From IMG/VR virus record IMGVR_UViG_3300048010_000183, positions 1 to 47,220 of that record: a stretch of DNA of 47,220 bases; one strand, 5' to 3'. Position 1 is the first letter of the stretch, and each line of letters begins with the position of its first letter. Of this stretch, positions 33,141-41,533 are shown piece by piece. Both the position numbers and the translations under genes were made by a program. The DNA comes from a virus. The notes beneath the pieces were generated by a model. That model ran no database searches and was not told the origin of the DNA. It was given only the letters and a program-made list of their open reading frames with translations.

Positions 33141-33773
33141 ATGAGTATACAAGCAAGAAAGAAACACGATGTAATAAAAGTAAAAGGAACAGCTAAATAC
33201 TGCCACCTCAACGAGCCGAACAAACGGTTTGAGCCTGAGTTTGGTACGTACAGTTGTGATCTGGTTATAGATAAAGACCAAGCTGATCTGTTGAAGAACA
33301 CGATACGTCCGTTGTACGAAGAGGAGTTGAAGACTGTACAAGAAGAGCACGCTGGTAAGAAGATTGAACAAAAAGAGTTACCGATCAAAGAAGAGGACGG
33401 TGCTTTTGTTGTTAAGTCTAAGTTGAAAGCTGGGGGCAGACGCAAAGACGGTAGTGTTTACAGCCTATCAATTGCTTTGTTTGATTCCAAAGGTCAACCG
33501 TTACCTGAAGATGTTAAAGTGTGGGGTGGTAGTAAAGTAAACATGGCATTTCGTCCAAGGTTTTGGTACACACCGATGGCAGGGTTTGGTGTATCGTTCG
33601 AGCTGCAAGCTGTTCAAGTAATAGAACTACAGAACGGAGGCGTAAGTGGTGTGGCAGCTGATGCTTTTGGATTTACTACTGAAGAAGAAGGATACGTTAA
33701 TGGCGGTGAAAACCTAGACACTACATTCGATGCGGAACAAACGGACGAAACCGAAGTCACAGCGAACTTCTAA
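33141..33773 (+). CDS. Single-stranded DNA-binding protein, T7 gp2.5-like (210 aa)
   Basis: Coats ssDNA and coordinates polymerase and helicase. Length and order fit T7 gp2.5 (232 aa). Segments VKGTAKYCHLNEPNKRFEPE, FGTYSCDLVIDKDQA and KVNMAFRPRFWYTP are typical of this OB-fold family. The acidic tail (NLDTTFDAEQTDETEV) ends in Phe, like the T7 C-terminal Phe that contacts partner proteins. Its 3' end overlaps the endonuclease gene by 44 bases. Confidence 0.9.
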   Translation: MSIQARKKHDVIKVKGTAKYCHLNEPNKRFEPEFGTYSCDLVIDKDQADLLKNTIRPLYEEELKTVQEEHAGKKIEQKELPIKEEDGAFVVKSKLKAGGRRKDGSVYSLSIALFDSKGQPLPEDVKVWGGSKVNMAFRPRFWYTPMAGFGVSFELQAVQVIELQNGGVSGVAADAFGFTTEEEGYVNGGENLDTTFDAEQTDETEVTANF

Positions 33774-34242
33774 TAATCGTTATCGTTCCGGATTTGAATC
33801 GAAATTAGCACACCAACTGAAACGTAGTGGCGTTGAGTTCAAGTACGAGACGTTAACTATTGAATATCAGAAGGTTAGTACATACACTCCCGACTTCATA
33901 CTTCCTAACGGCATCATCATAGAAGCCAAGGGAGTATGGACGGTGGAGGACAGGACAAAGCACTTGTTAGTACGCAAGCAACACCCTCACTTAGATATAC
34001 GCTTGGTGTTTCAACGAGCGAGTAACAAGATCAACAAGAAGTCTAAGACAACGTATGGAATGTGGTGTGAAAAGAAGGGAATTAAATATGCAGATAAAGT
34101 TATACCGAAGTCATGGCTTTCACAAAAACGCATGAACCATGCTCAAAGTGTGGGAGTAGTGACGCTCTCTCCACCAACGATGACGGAAGCACCTATTGTT
34201 TCAGTTGCAACAGTTATAGTGGAGGACGAGGAAAAGCAATGA
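33730..34242 (+). CDS. Endonuclease I / Holliday junction resolvase, T7 gp3-like (170 aa)
   Basis: Resolves branched DNA and breaks host DNA. The active-site residues are present: Glu23 (RSGFESKL; T7 E20), Asp55 (TYTPDF), Glu65 and Lys67 (IIIEAKG), with the last three at the very numbers known in T7. KHLLVRKQHPHLDIRLVF and the GIKYADKVIPKSWL region also match. Unlike T7 it runs past this point for about 40 residues whose codons overlap the primase-helicase gene by 130 bases, including the primase zinc finger. That tail (SPPTMTEAPIVSVATVIVED) looks unconstrained. Confidence 0.94.
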   Translation: MRNKRTKPKSQRTSNNRYRSGFESKLAHQLKRSGVEFKYETLTIEYQKVSTYTPDFILPNGIIIEAKGVWTVEDRTKHLLVRKQHPHLDIRLVFQRASNKINKKSKTTYGMWCEKKGIKYADKVIPKSWLSQKRMNHAQSVGVVTLSPPTMTEAPIVSVATVIVEDEEKQ

Positions 34243-35693
34243 GTGAACCAACACCGAGAGAGTTTCTTACTGGCGAACCCAAAGCAATACCACGACGTAA
34301 CCTAACACAGGAAACATGTCGTAAGTGGGGCTACTGGGTTGGTCGTTTGAATGGTGAAGACGTTCAGATAGCTAACTATAAGACACGAGACGGCAAGCCT
34401 GTCGCTCAGAAGATAAGATATGCCAACAAGAACTTCAGTGTTCGTGGTGAGTTGATTGGCTTGTACGGTCAGCACCTGTGGAAAGAGGGAGGTCGTCGTG
34501 TTGTTGTAGTCGAAGGAGAGATAGATGCGTTGAGTGCGTCACAGGCTATGGATAACAGATGGCCAGTGGTCAGCGTACCGAACGGAGCAAGTGCTGCAAA
34601 GAAACACGTGGCACAAGCTATCGACTGGTTGGAACGGTTCGAGAAGGTGGTGTTCTGTTTTGATATGGATGATGTCGGACGGAAGGGAGCAGCTGAATGT
34701 GCAGCACTCCTGACACCCGGCAAAGCACACATCGCAGAGCTACCACTGAAAGACCCGTCTGATATGCTGACAGGTGGCAAGTCGAAAGAGTTGGTGTCGT
34801 GTTTATATGAAGCAAGAGAGTACAGACCTGACGGAATCGTAAACGGTAAGGACTTGTGGGAATTGGTAAGTAATCTTGAGGAACACAAAGCAGTACCGTA
34901 CCCATACTATAGTTTAAATGAGTTAACCCACGGCATGAGGCTAGGAGAATTAGTTACAGTGTGCGCGGGTAGTGGAATAGGAAAGTCTCTTTTCTGTCGC
35001 GAGGTTGCTCATCACCTGCTAGGTCTTGGCGAGACGGTAGGTTATATAGCACTGGAGGAATCCGTCAGGCGTACAGCTCTTGGTATCATGGGCATCCATC
35101 TGAACAAACCACTGCACCTAGAAGACGAACAACTAGACACGGAAGCGTTACGTCCTGCGTTTGAAGAGACGGTAGGGAACGGAAAGTTCTACACCTACGA
35201 TCACTTCGGAAGTATGGACAGCGACAACTTGCTGGGTAAGATACGTTATCTGATAAAAGGATTCGATTGTAAATGGATATTCCTAGATCACCTATCGATT
35301 GTTGTCAGTGGTATAGCGGGGGACGACGAACGACGATTGATTGATAACACGATGACCAAGCTACGTAGTCTTGTTGAAGAGACAGGGTGTGGTATGGTGT
35401 TGGTCAGTCACTTGAAGCGTGTGGATAGTGGACACGAAGAGGGAGGACGAGTAAGTCTACACCATCTACGTGGTAGTCAAGCTATAGCACAGCTGTCGGA
35501 CATGGTGATAGGCTTGGAACGAAACCAACAAGCTGAGACAACAAGCAATGAAACACGAGTAAGAGTGTTAAAGAATAGATTCAGCGGACAGACAGGACAT
35601 TGCACCACACTTAATTACGACACAGAAACCGGACGATACACAGAAGATAAGAACGTCTTCGAAGATACAACAACTACTAACAACCCATTCTAA
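34113..35693 (+). CDS. Primase-helicase, T7 gp4-like (526 aa)
   Basis: Bifunctional replication protein. Zinc finger with Cys10, Cys13, Cys29 and Cys32; TOPRIM primase core VVVEGEIDAL (Glu134) and CFDMDDVGRKG (Asp184, Asp186); RecA-like helicase with Walker A GSGIGKS (286-292), Walker B WIFLDHLSIVVSG near 390, and the HLRGSQAIAQLSDMVIGLER motif near 450. T7 gp4A is 566 aa. The final residues are acidic-polar, as for polymerase contact in T7. Its start lies inside the endonuclease gene; four bases beyond its stop codon the polymerase begins. Confidence 0.96.
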   Translation: MAFTKTHEPCSKCGSSDALSTNDDGSTYCFSCNSYSGGRGKAMSEPTPREFLTGEPKAIPRRNLTQETCRKWGYWVGRLNGEDVQIANYKTRDGKPVAQKIRYANKNFSVRGELIGLYGQHLWKEGGRRVVVVEGEIDALSASQAMDNRWPVVSVPNGASAAKKHVAQAIDWLERFEKVVFCFDMDDVGRKGAAECAALLTPGKAHIAELPLKDPSDMLTGGKSKELVSCLYEAREYRPDGIVNGKDLWELVSNLEEHKAVPYPYYSLNELTHGMRLGELVTVCAGSGIGKSLFCREVAHHLLGLGETVGYIALEESVRRTALGIMGIHLNKPLHLEDEQLDTEALRPAFEETVGNGKFYTYDHFGSMDSDNLLGKIRYLIKGFDCKWIFLDHLSIVVSGIAGDDERRLIDNTMTKLRSLVEETGCGMVLVSHLKRVDSGHEEGGRVSLHHLRGSQAIAQLSDMVIGLERNQQAETTSNETRVRVLKNRFSGQTGHCTTLNYDTETGRYTEDKNVFEDTTTTNNPF

Positions 35694-37568
35694 ATGAAAA
35701 CACTATTCTTTGATATAGAAACAAATGCGATAGAGGATTGGTCGAACTTGACAGATCTTGACACGGTTCACTGTCTATCTATCTACGATCCTACCACACC
35801 CAAGATGATTACGTATCACGGTGCTGGTATACGAAACGGACTAAATGAGTTAGCTAAGGCAGATCACATCGTCGGACACAACGTCCTTGGTTTTGATATA
35901 CCTGCTCTTGGTAAACTGTACAGCTTCCATCCACCGCTTGTTAAAGTATTGGACACGATGGTCATGGCTAGGTGTATAGTACCTGATGTACGCAACGACG
36001 ACTTCTTACGACATAAGTTTGATAAGACTTTAATAGGTAGTCACTCGTTAAAGGCGTGGGGGTTACGGTTAGACAAACTAACTAAGCTATCATACGGAGA
36101 GGAAGACGGTGCGTTTGACAGTTACAACGAGGACATGAGGAAATACTGTGAGCGTGATACAATCGTAACACAGCTACTGTATGATTATCTGATGAGTAGT
36201 AAACCCAGCAGTCAGATGTTAGCGATTGAGCACTGGTTTGCATACCTGATGAGGCTACAAGAGAAGCAAGGGTTTGCGTTCGACATAGAGAAAGCAGAGA
36301 AACTGGAGATGAAACTTGCTAGTGTTCGTGCTGATCTACTGGATAAACTACAGAAAGAGTTTCCATCCAAGCAAGAGGAGATGAAGACACCAAGTGGTTG
36401 GTCGTTAGAGATTGAATGGAACGACGGACTCGAAATAATCTCAGCACCAACCAAGACGGAATTAAAAAAGGAACTGAAGAGTCGTAACTTGAAACAGACG
36501 TTAGTTAAAGATGCAGTCAAGTTAGCTAACAAAACTAAGATAGTACCGTTTAATCCCGGTAGTCGTCAGCAGATAGCTGAACGCTTGTCGTCTTTAGGGT
36601 ACGAACTACCGATAGAACCTGACGCTAAGACACCCAAGGTGGACGAAGCTGTGCTGCGTAGTATTGAGCATCCGTTTGCTGAGGTGTTGTGTGATTACTT
36701 GTTGGTTACCAAGAGGTTAGGGCAATTATCAGAGGGTAATCAAGCGTGGTTAAAGTTACAAAAGAACGGACGAATACACGGACGGGTCAACACAAACGGT
36801 GCAGTCACTGGTCGTTGTACACATCAGAATCCTAATGTAGCTCAAGTACCTGCTTGTCGTGCTGAGTACGGAGAAGAATGTCGTGAGTTGTTTAAAGCAG
36901 GAGACGGGTACAAGTTAGTCGGGTGTGACGCTAGTGGTTTAGAACTACGAATGCTTGCCCACTACCTAGCTTACTATGACGGTGGAGAATATGCTAAGAC
37001 AGTCATTGAAGGAGACATACACACACTGAATCAGAAAGCAGCAGGACTAGAGACACGTGACCAAGCTAAGACATTTATCTACGCCTTTCTTTACGGAGCA
37101 GGTGACGCTAAGATTGGAGAGATCGTGGGTGGTAGTGCTAAAGAAGGACAGATGTTAAAGCGTAAGTTCCTGAGCAACCTACCAGCACTGAAAAGATTAC
37201 AAGCAGATGTACAACAAAAAGTACAACGAAGCAACAAGCTGATTGGATTGGATGGTCGTATACTTCCCGTTCGTTCACCACACGCTGCGTTGAATATGTT
37301 GTTACAATCAGCAGGTGCTGTGTGCATGAAGGTAGCACTTATCAACTTGTTTGCTCGTCTTAATCAAATGAAGTGGCAACATGGTAGAGAGTATAGCTTT
37401 GTTGCTAACGTACACGACGAGTTCCAAGCAGAGGTACAACCTGACAAAGCAAGTGTGTTCTGTGAGCTTGCAGTCAATGCGATAAGAGCAGCAGGTAAAG
37501 AGTTAAAACTAAATGTCATGTTGGACGGGGAAGCAAAGATCGGAGAGACGTGGGCACAGACACACTAG
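35694..37568 (+). CDS. DNA polymerase I family (family A), T7 gp5-like (624 aa)
   Basis: Replicative polymerase with proofreading. The exonuclease site starts with FFDIETN (Asp7, Glu9). Polymerase motif A is DASGLELRMLAHY (Asp412); the O-helix reads RDQAKTFIYAFLYGAG with Arg455, Lys459 and Tyr463; motif C is VHDEFQ (Asp575, Glu576). Tyr463 corresponds to E. coli Pol I position 762, where Tyr is typical of T7-type virulent phages. It is shorter than T7 gp5 (704 aa), so the thioredoxin-binding loop is probably reduced or absent. Overlaps the next gene by 19 bases. Confidence 0.96.
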   Translation: MKTLFFDIETNAIEDWSNLTDLDTVHCLSIYDPTTPKMITYHGAGIRNGLNELAKADHIVGHNVLGFDIPALGKLYSFHPPLVKVLDTMVMARCIVPDVRNDDFLRHKFDKTLIGSHSLKAWGLRLDKLTKLSYGEEDGAFDSYNEDMRKYCERDTIVTQLLYDYLMSSKPSSQMLAIEHWFAYLMRLQEKQGFAFDIEKAEKLEMKLASVRADLLDKLQKEFPSKQEEMKTPSGWSLEIEWNDGLEIISAPTKTELKKELKSRNLKQTLVKDAVKLANKTKIVPFNPGSRQQIAERLSSLGYELPIEPDAKTPKVDEAVLRSIEHPFAEVLCDYLLVTKRLGQLSEGNQAWLKLQKNGRIHGRVNTNGAVTGRCTHQNPNVAQVPACRAEYGEECRELFKAGDGYKLVGCDASGLELRMLAHYLAYYDGGEYAKTVIEGDIHTLNQKAAGLETRDQAKTFIYAFLYGAGDAKIGEIVGGSAKEGQMLKRKFLSNLPALKRLQADVQQKVQRSNKLIGLDGRILPVRSPHAALNMLLQSAGAVCMKVALINLFARLNQMKWQHGREYSFVANVHDEFQAEVQPDKASVFCELAVNAIRAAGKELKLNVMLDGEAKIGETWAQTH

Positions 37569-38038
37569 AGCTTGAATACGATTGGCACTTGAAGGTTGCA
37601 GAATTATACGATACTGTTGACCTCAACCTACCTATGCCGTCCTCATCATCCCAGCGAACAGGAGCAATAGCTGAACAAAAGTTTATCACTGAATGTTTGG
37701 AACGGAACTTTGAACCACACCTACCTGTAACACCAATGCCGTGGGACATGATCGTCACGTGTCCAGCAGGAACCTTAAAGGTACAAATCAAAGCAACCAA
37801 CACAAGGGCTACTCCAGCTAAGAATTGTTATAGCTGTGTCACATCTGTTGGTTGTGAGAATAAAGATTATATGTCACACGACATCGATGTTGTTGGTATA
37901 TATGTTGTGCCTGAAGACACGTGGTGGATGATACCAAGAAATGAAATACAATCTAAAACCGTAAAACTAAACCCAGCACCTGACAGTACATCGAAGTACA
38001 AGAAATGGCAGGACAACTGGAGCCTATATTATGAATAA
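37550..38038 (+). CDS. PD-(D/E)XK nuclease-like protein (162 aa, GTG start)
   Basis: Fits the small PD-(D/E)XK endonuclease group related to Holliday-junction resolvases: TGAIAEQKFITECLER with Glu42, PWDMIV with Asp66, and VQIKAT with Gln79 and Lys81 form the E...D...QxK core. It lies between polymerase and exonuclease, so recombination or host DNA breakdown is likely. It is separate from the gp3-like endonuclease, so this phage has two resolvase-type nucleases. The GTG start overlaps the polymerase gene; a later ATG at 37634 is an alternative but would drop little of the domain. Confidence 0.78.
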   Translation: MGTDTLELEYDWHLKVAELYDTVDLNLPMPSSSSQRTGAIAEQKFITECLERNFEPHLPVTPMPWDMIVTCPAGTLKVQIKATNTRATPAKNCYSCVTSVGCENKDYMSHDIDVVGIYVVPEDTWWMIPRNEIQSKTVKLNPAPDSTSKYKKWQDNWSLYYE

Positions 38039-38945
38039 AACATTATTGATTGATGCTGACGTGTTAGCGTTTGAAGCATCAGTAATAGCCGAGGAATCAA
38101 TTGAGTGGAAAGAGGAGATGTGGACAGTACACGCAGACATGGCACTAGCCAAAGCACGTATTGTTAATCGCGTCGAACAGTTCAAAGAGAAGTTACAAGC
38201 GGACGACATCGTTATGGCTTTGACTGATCGTGCTAACTATCGTCGTATTCTTAATCCCGACTACAAATCTAACAGATCAAAGAGTCGATTACCTATCATA
38301 TTAAAACAAGTAAAGAAGTGGATAATAGAAGAAATGGACGGTCAACTATGGCCGAACTTAGAAGCAGATGACATCATATCAATTCTGGCAACGGACAAAA
38401 AGATGGATGAGGAAACGATTATCGTCTCCATTGACAAAGACTTCAAAAGCGTACCGGGCATCTACTACGACTTCAACAAAGACGAAACGCATCACGTCAG
38501 TCAGGAAGACGCAGACCGATACCACCTGATACAAACACTGATGGGTGACGCAACAGATGGATACAGCGGTGTGCCAAGATTAGGCCCAATAGGTGCTGAG
38601 AAAATACTGGAGAAAGATGGATACACATGGGAGACAGTTACTGCTTGTTACGAGAAAGCAGGACTCACCGAGAACGACGCACTGATGAATGCGTGGATGG
38701 CACGACTGCTGCAAGCTGATAACTATTGCTTTAGAACTAACACAATAAAAAAACTATGGACACCGAGAAACTACCAAACCAAGGATATACTAAAGATTTC
38801 ACCACAGGTGCTAGACGTGACGGGGACATTGGACGGGGACGACCCTCGCTTATTCCTCCAATCGCCTTACGCAGTCTCGCCAAAAGATTTGAAGATGGCG
38901 GAAAGCTTTACGGAGACAACAACTGGAGAAAAGGATTCCCGTTAA
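38031..38945 (+). CDS. 5'-3' exonuclease, T7 gp6-like (304 aa)
   Basis: Removes primers and degrades host DNA. Metal-binding acidic clusters of the FEN/5'-exonuclease fold are visible: LLIDADVLAFEAS (residues 4-16), NLEADDIISILAT near 115, TIIVSIDKDFKSVPG near 133 and QTLMGDATDGYSGVPRLGPI near 170 (the helix-hairpin-helix region). Size equals T7 gp6 (300 aa). The last 63 codons are also read in another frame by the next gene. The C-terminal residues here (FTETTTGEKDSR) look unstructured, which fits a tail extended by overprinting. Confidence 0.93.
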   Translation: MNKTLLIDADVLAFEASVIAEESIEWKEEMWTVHADMALAKARIVNRVEQFKEKLQADDIVMALTDRANYRRILNPDYKSNRSKSRLPIILKQVKKWIIEEMDGQLWPNLEADDIISILATDKKMDEETIIVSIDKDFKSVPGIYYDFNKDETHHVSQEDADRYHLIQTLMGDATDGYSGVPRLGPIGAEKILEKDGYTWETVTACYEKAGLTENDALMNAWMARLLQADNYCFRTNTIKKLWTPRNYQTKDILKISPQVLDVTGTLDGDDPRLFLQSPYAVSPKDLKMAESFTETTTGEKDSR

Positions 38946-39121
38946 CACGACTGTACGACAGTATGTTCAGACATCTGTTAGCGTTAGCTGACGGGGACAC
39001 ATCGGAGGATCATGCAGGTGCTATCTTGTGGAATGCGTCAGCGTGGTTGTGGACAAAGGATCAAATAAACAAAGGTAATTTACCAATAGAACTGGATGAT
39101 ATAGAAAAAGATGACAACTGA
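38756..39121 (+). CDS. dATP/dGTP diphosphohydrolase-like (DUF5664-type) protein (121 aa)
   Basis: Residues ~18-100 match the small all-helical family annotated as dATP/dGTP diphosphohydrolase N-terminal domain (formerly DUF5664): GARRDGDIGRGRPSLIPPIA, KLYGDNNWRKGFPLTRLYDS, and RHLLALADGDTSEDHAGAIL followed by WN. The RHL and EDHxxAxxWN motifs would form the metal and substrate site. A role in changing the dNTP pool is inferred from the family. The first 190 bases, with the conserved GRGRP and YGDNNW parts, lie inside the exonuclease gene in another frame. The stop overlaps the next gene by 11 bases. Confidence 0.8.
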   Translation: MDTEKLPNQGYTKDFTTGARRDGDIGRGRPSLIPPIALRSLAKRFEDGGKLYGDNNWRKGFPLTRLYDSMFRHLLALADGDTSEDHAGAILWNASAWLWTKDQINKGNLPIELDDIEKDDN

Positions 39122-39311
39122 AGAAATAGTATTACCAGCACTTAGCAAAGATTTGATAGATAAGCTTGACAAGCTGTACCCGGATAAATGTCCGCTGTTG
39201 ACAGACGACGATAGATTGGTATGGTTTAAAGTAGGACAACGTAGTGTAATTAATTATTTACAACAGATATACGACGAACAACTTCAAGATAACATAGTAA
39301 CCAAACAATAG
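39111..39311 (+). CDS. Small protein (66 aa), unrecognised
   Basis: Helical acidic protein with VLPALSKDLIDKLDKLYPDK, then DRLVWFKVGQRSVINYLQQI. No family assigned; the WFKVGQRSVINYL stretch resembles small conserved proteins in T7-like marine phages. Starts within the diphosphohydrolase-like gene and ends two bases before the Pro-rich gene. Confidence 0.58.
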   Translation: MTTEEIVLPALSKDLIDKLDKLYPDKCPLLTDDDRLVWFKVGQRSVINYLQQIYDEQLQDNIVTKQ

Positions 39312-39313
39312 TC

Positions 39314-39523
39314 ATGTGCTTTAGTACGCCCGATATACCGCCTCCTCCTCCACCACCAGCACCACCTCCTCCCCCGCTACCTACTGCGGAACGTGCTGTT
39401 ACTCAACGAGCTATGAGAGCGGAACCTAAGAAGCGTCGAGGCACACAACAATTGACTGTTCGTCGTCCTAGTGTTGGAATGGGTGGAGCAGCTGGTCAGA
39501 CTGGCGTACAACTTTCACAATAA
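39314..39523 (+). CDS. Pro-rich tail assembly protein, T7 gp7.3-like (69 aa)
   Basis: Residues 9-23 are nearly all proline (IPPPPPPPAPPPPPLP). The C-terminal part (KKRRGTQQLTVRRPSVGMGG) matches the basic-plus-Gly ending of T7 gp7.3 (KKSLSVARSSGGG) and of the many Pro-rich proteins found just before the portal in marine podoviruses. In T7 gp7.3 is a virion protein needed for adsorption and tail fibre assembly. First gene of the late adhesin cassette. Confidence 0.68.
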   Translation: MCFSTPDIPPPPPPPAPPPPPLPTAERAVTQRAMRAEPKKRRGTQQLTVRRPSVGMGGAAGQTGVQLSQ

Positions 39524-39527
39524 AACA

Positions 39528-39541
39528 AAGTAATAATATAA
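39528..39541 (+). promoter_or_regulatory. AT-rich 14-base motif before adhesin cassette, shared with 20310
   Basis: AAGTAATAATATAA, identical to the motif 4 bases before the tail fibre start. It lies in the 21-bp gap before the 105-aa gene. Possibly a shared late expression signal; chance not excluded. Confidence 0.25.
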
Positions 39542-39544
39542 CAC

Positions 39545-39862
39545 ATGAGCCTTCGCACACTAGATAAAAAGACACTACTCTCAGATGCTACATCAGCAGG
39601 GGCGGGTAGTTCGTTCGGGTCTGAGCGTACTAAGGGATATACATTTGTAATCTCTACTACAGTCAGCGGTACAGCAACCATAGCCATTCAGGCGTACATT
39701 GGAGGAGGATGGAGAACGATCCACTCTGAAGACGTAACCACTGACGGAGATGTAATGATCAGAGATGACCACGGTCACTACGAAAAGATCAGAGCTAACA
39801 TCACAGCTTACACCAGCGGTACACACAGCGTGTTCTCTACTGGTACAGTTGACTCTCTTTAA
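39545..39862 (+). CDS. Small virion-associated beta-rich protein (105 aa)
   Basis: Predicted beta-sandwich: TKGYTFVISTTVSGTATIAI, then QAYIGGGWRTIHSEDVTT and VMIRDDHGHYEKIRANITAY. Similar small beta proteins occur next to phage tail and adhesin genes, where they may act as decoration or connector proteins. It is coupled by a TAATG junction to the LamG adhesin. Its last 45 codons are seen again at the left edge of the window. No family assigned with certainty. Confidence 0.62.
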   Translation: MSLRTLDKKTLLSDATSAGAGSSFGSERTKGYTFVISTTVSGTATIAIQAYIGGGWRTIHSEDVTTDGDVMIRDDHGHYEKIRANITAYTSGTHSVFSTGTVDSL

Positions 39863-40815
39863 TGGGACTGACATTTACATCGGACGCACGTCCACCCAGT
39901 AACACACAGCTTCTGCCTAACAGATTCCTACGTCCTGCGTTTGGTGAGTTGTACGGGTTTGATGCAGATGCTGATAGCGGTGTTACTATAGATGGAGCTT
40001 TAACAACAGAACTAGCTGAACCATTAACTACTGAACTTGGAGACTTTCTAGCATTCGACGAGAATGTTTCTCATTGGACTCCATCCTTGTTGACGACAGA
40101 AAACTGGTACGACGCAGCAGATACTGCCACGATCACAGACACATCAGGAGTAGTCACGCAGTGGGATGACAAGTCCGGAAACTCTAATCATCTGTCTGTT
40201 GTTGGTAATGGTATATTTACAGACAGGAGAACTAGAAATAGTAGCAATGTTATGGACATTGAGGAGGGTTCTTATTTTCGTAAAACTGCGTACCAACTTC
40301 CTGCTGACTGCTCGATCTTTATGATGGCAGGGATTGATGCCGTTAGTGTTAATACAGATGCACTTTTTGCAATCCGAGGTGGGTTGTCTCAAAACTTTCA
40401 ATTCGATTCAGGAGACACAGTAGGAGATCAGGATCAGTTTTTTGCTCGTTTTAATCAGACAGGCATAGGTACTACCAACACATTTTCTCCTACTACAGAT
40501 CAAAAAGGGCCAAGCATATATGAATTAATTTTTGATTTAAATGGAGGTAGTGATCTTGAGGTTTACATCGATGGTAGTAGCTTTGGCACTACTGCATACA
40601 CGGCACAATGTGGAGCAAATTCAGAATTACTTTTATTTACTAATCGTTCTTTGAGTCAATTCCCTGACGGATGCATAGCTGAATTTATCGTAGTGCCTTC
40701 CGTAATCTCCACAACAGACAGACAGAAGATGGAAGGTTATCTCGCTTGGAAATGGGGGTTGACTGCACAGTTAGATGTCTCCCATCCTTATAAAACTTCA
40801 AGACCACTCGCTTAA
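39862..40815 (+). CDS. LamG/concanavalin-like adhesin, allele 2 (317 aa)
   Basis: Second allele of the gene at 135-1088, same length and architecture. The first ~69 residues differ at one place only, whereas residues 70-305 carry about 35 substitutions, for example YWTPT to HWTPS, GGSSNN to GGLSQN, EGYLAHKW to EGYLAWKW. Both reading frames are intact and both keep the LamG ending HPYKTSRPLA. Most changes sit in the predicted ligand-binding domain, as expected for receptor-binding variants in a natural population. Confidence 0.72.
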   Translation: MGLTFTSDARPPSNTQLLPNRFLRPAFGELYGFDADADSGVTIDGALTTELAEPLTTELGDFLAFDENVSHWTPSLLTTENWYDAADTATITDTSGVVTQWDDKSGNSNHLSVVGNGIFTDRRTRNSSNVMDIEEGSYFRKTAYQLPADCSIFMMAGIDAVSVNTDALFAIRGGLSQNFQFDSGDTVGDQDQFFARFNQTGIGTTNTFSPTTDQKGPSIYELIFDLNGGSDLEVYIDGSSFGTTAYTAQCGANSELLLFTNRSLSQFPDGCIAEFIVVPSVISTTDRQKMEGYLAWKWGLTAQLDVSHPYKTSRPLA

Positions 40816-40820
40816 AAATC

Positions 40821-41510
40821 ATGAATAAAAAAATTACAGAACTTACAGACCTACCCAGTCCAGCAGGTGCGGATGTTATAGCAATCGTTGACGACGTTGT
40901 AGGAACACCCACCACTAAGAAAGTAACCGCTACTAACCTGATGACCCTAGCACCTGTGCAATCGGTAGCAGGACGGACGGGCACAGTTACACTTAGCAAC
41001 ACAGACATCAGCGGATTAGGAACATCAGCAACACAAGATGTAGGGACTGCTAACGGAAATGTTGTACAGTTAGATGCGACAGGTTTACCCGCAGTTGATG
41101 GAAGTCAGTTAACAAACCTCCCTGTCCCGGATGTAGATGGTCCTATCAATGCTAACCTCAGAGGCACGGACAACCCACACATCGGAGCGTATCCTAATCA
41201 AGCATTTAAGGTCGTAGACAACCCTTTTAAAAGTGCATTTCTAGCAGCCCGTGCAGACGGGGAAATAAGTGTTATTACAGACACAGGTGCAGAGATTTTG
41301 AGTAAAGGATTCTCTATAGTAGAAGACTCTAACGAACCTGACATCGAAGCCGTGGGTACTTATAATGGAGTTATCGAAAATTACTCAGTCATCAGTGGTG
41401 ACTCAGACATAAAAGGAGGTAATAATTTACCAATCCGACAAGGCTTTAATAATCCCGACATCGGGGCAAACCCATCACCGCTTTTAATATCGGGCGGTTC
41501 AATTTCTTAA
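40821..41510 (+). CDS. Fibre-like virion protein, second copy (229 aa)
   Basis: Copy of 1094-1786. It lacks the second residue (Ala) and has ADVIAIVDDVVG in place of ADIMAIVDDVSG; after about residue 32 it is identical. The switch from diverged to identical sequence is at about base 40913. Confidence 0.7.
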   Translation: MNKKITELTDLPSPAGADVIAIVDDVVGTPTTKKVTATNLMTLAPVQSVAGRTGTVTLSNTDISGLGTSATQDVGTANGNVVQLDATGLPAVDGSQLTNLPVPDVDGPINANLRGTDNPHIGAYPNQAFKVVDNPFKSAFLAARADGEISVITDTGAEILSKGFSIVEDSNEPDIEAVGTYNGVIENYSVISGDSDIKGGNNLPIRQGFNNPDIGANPSPLLISGGSIS

Positions 41511-41533
41511 CTAATTCTTAACTACTAAATATC

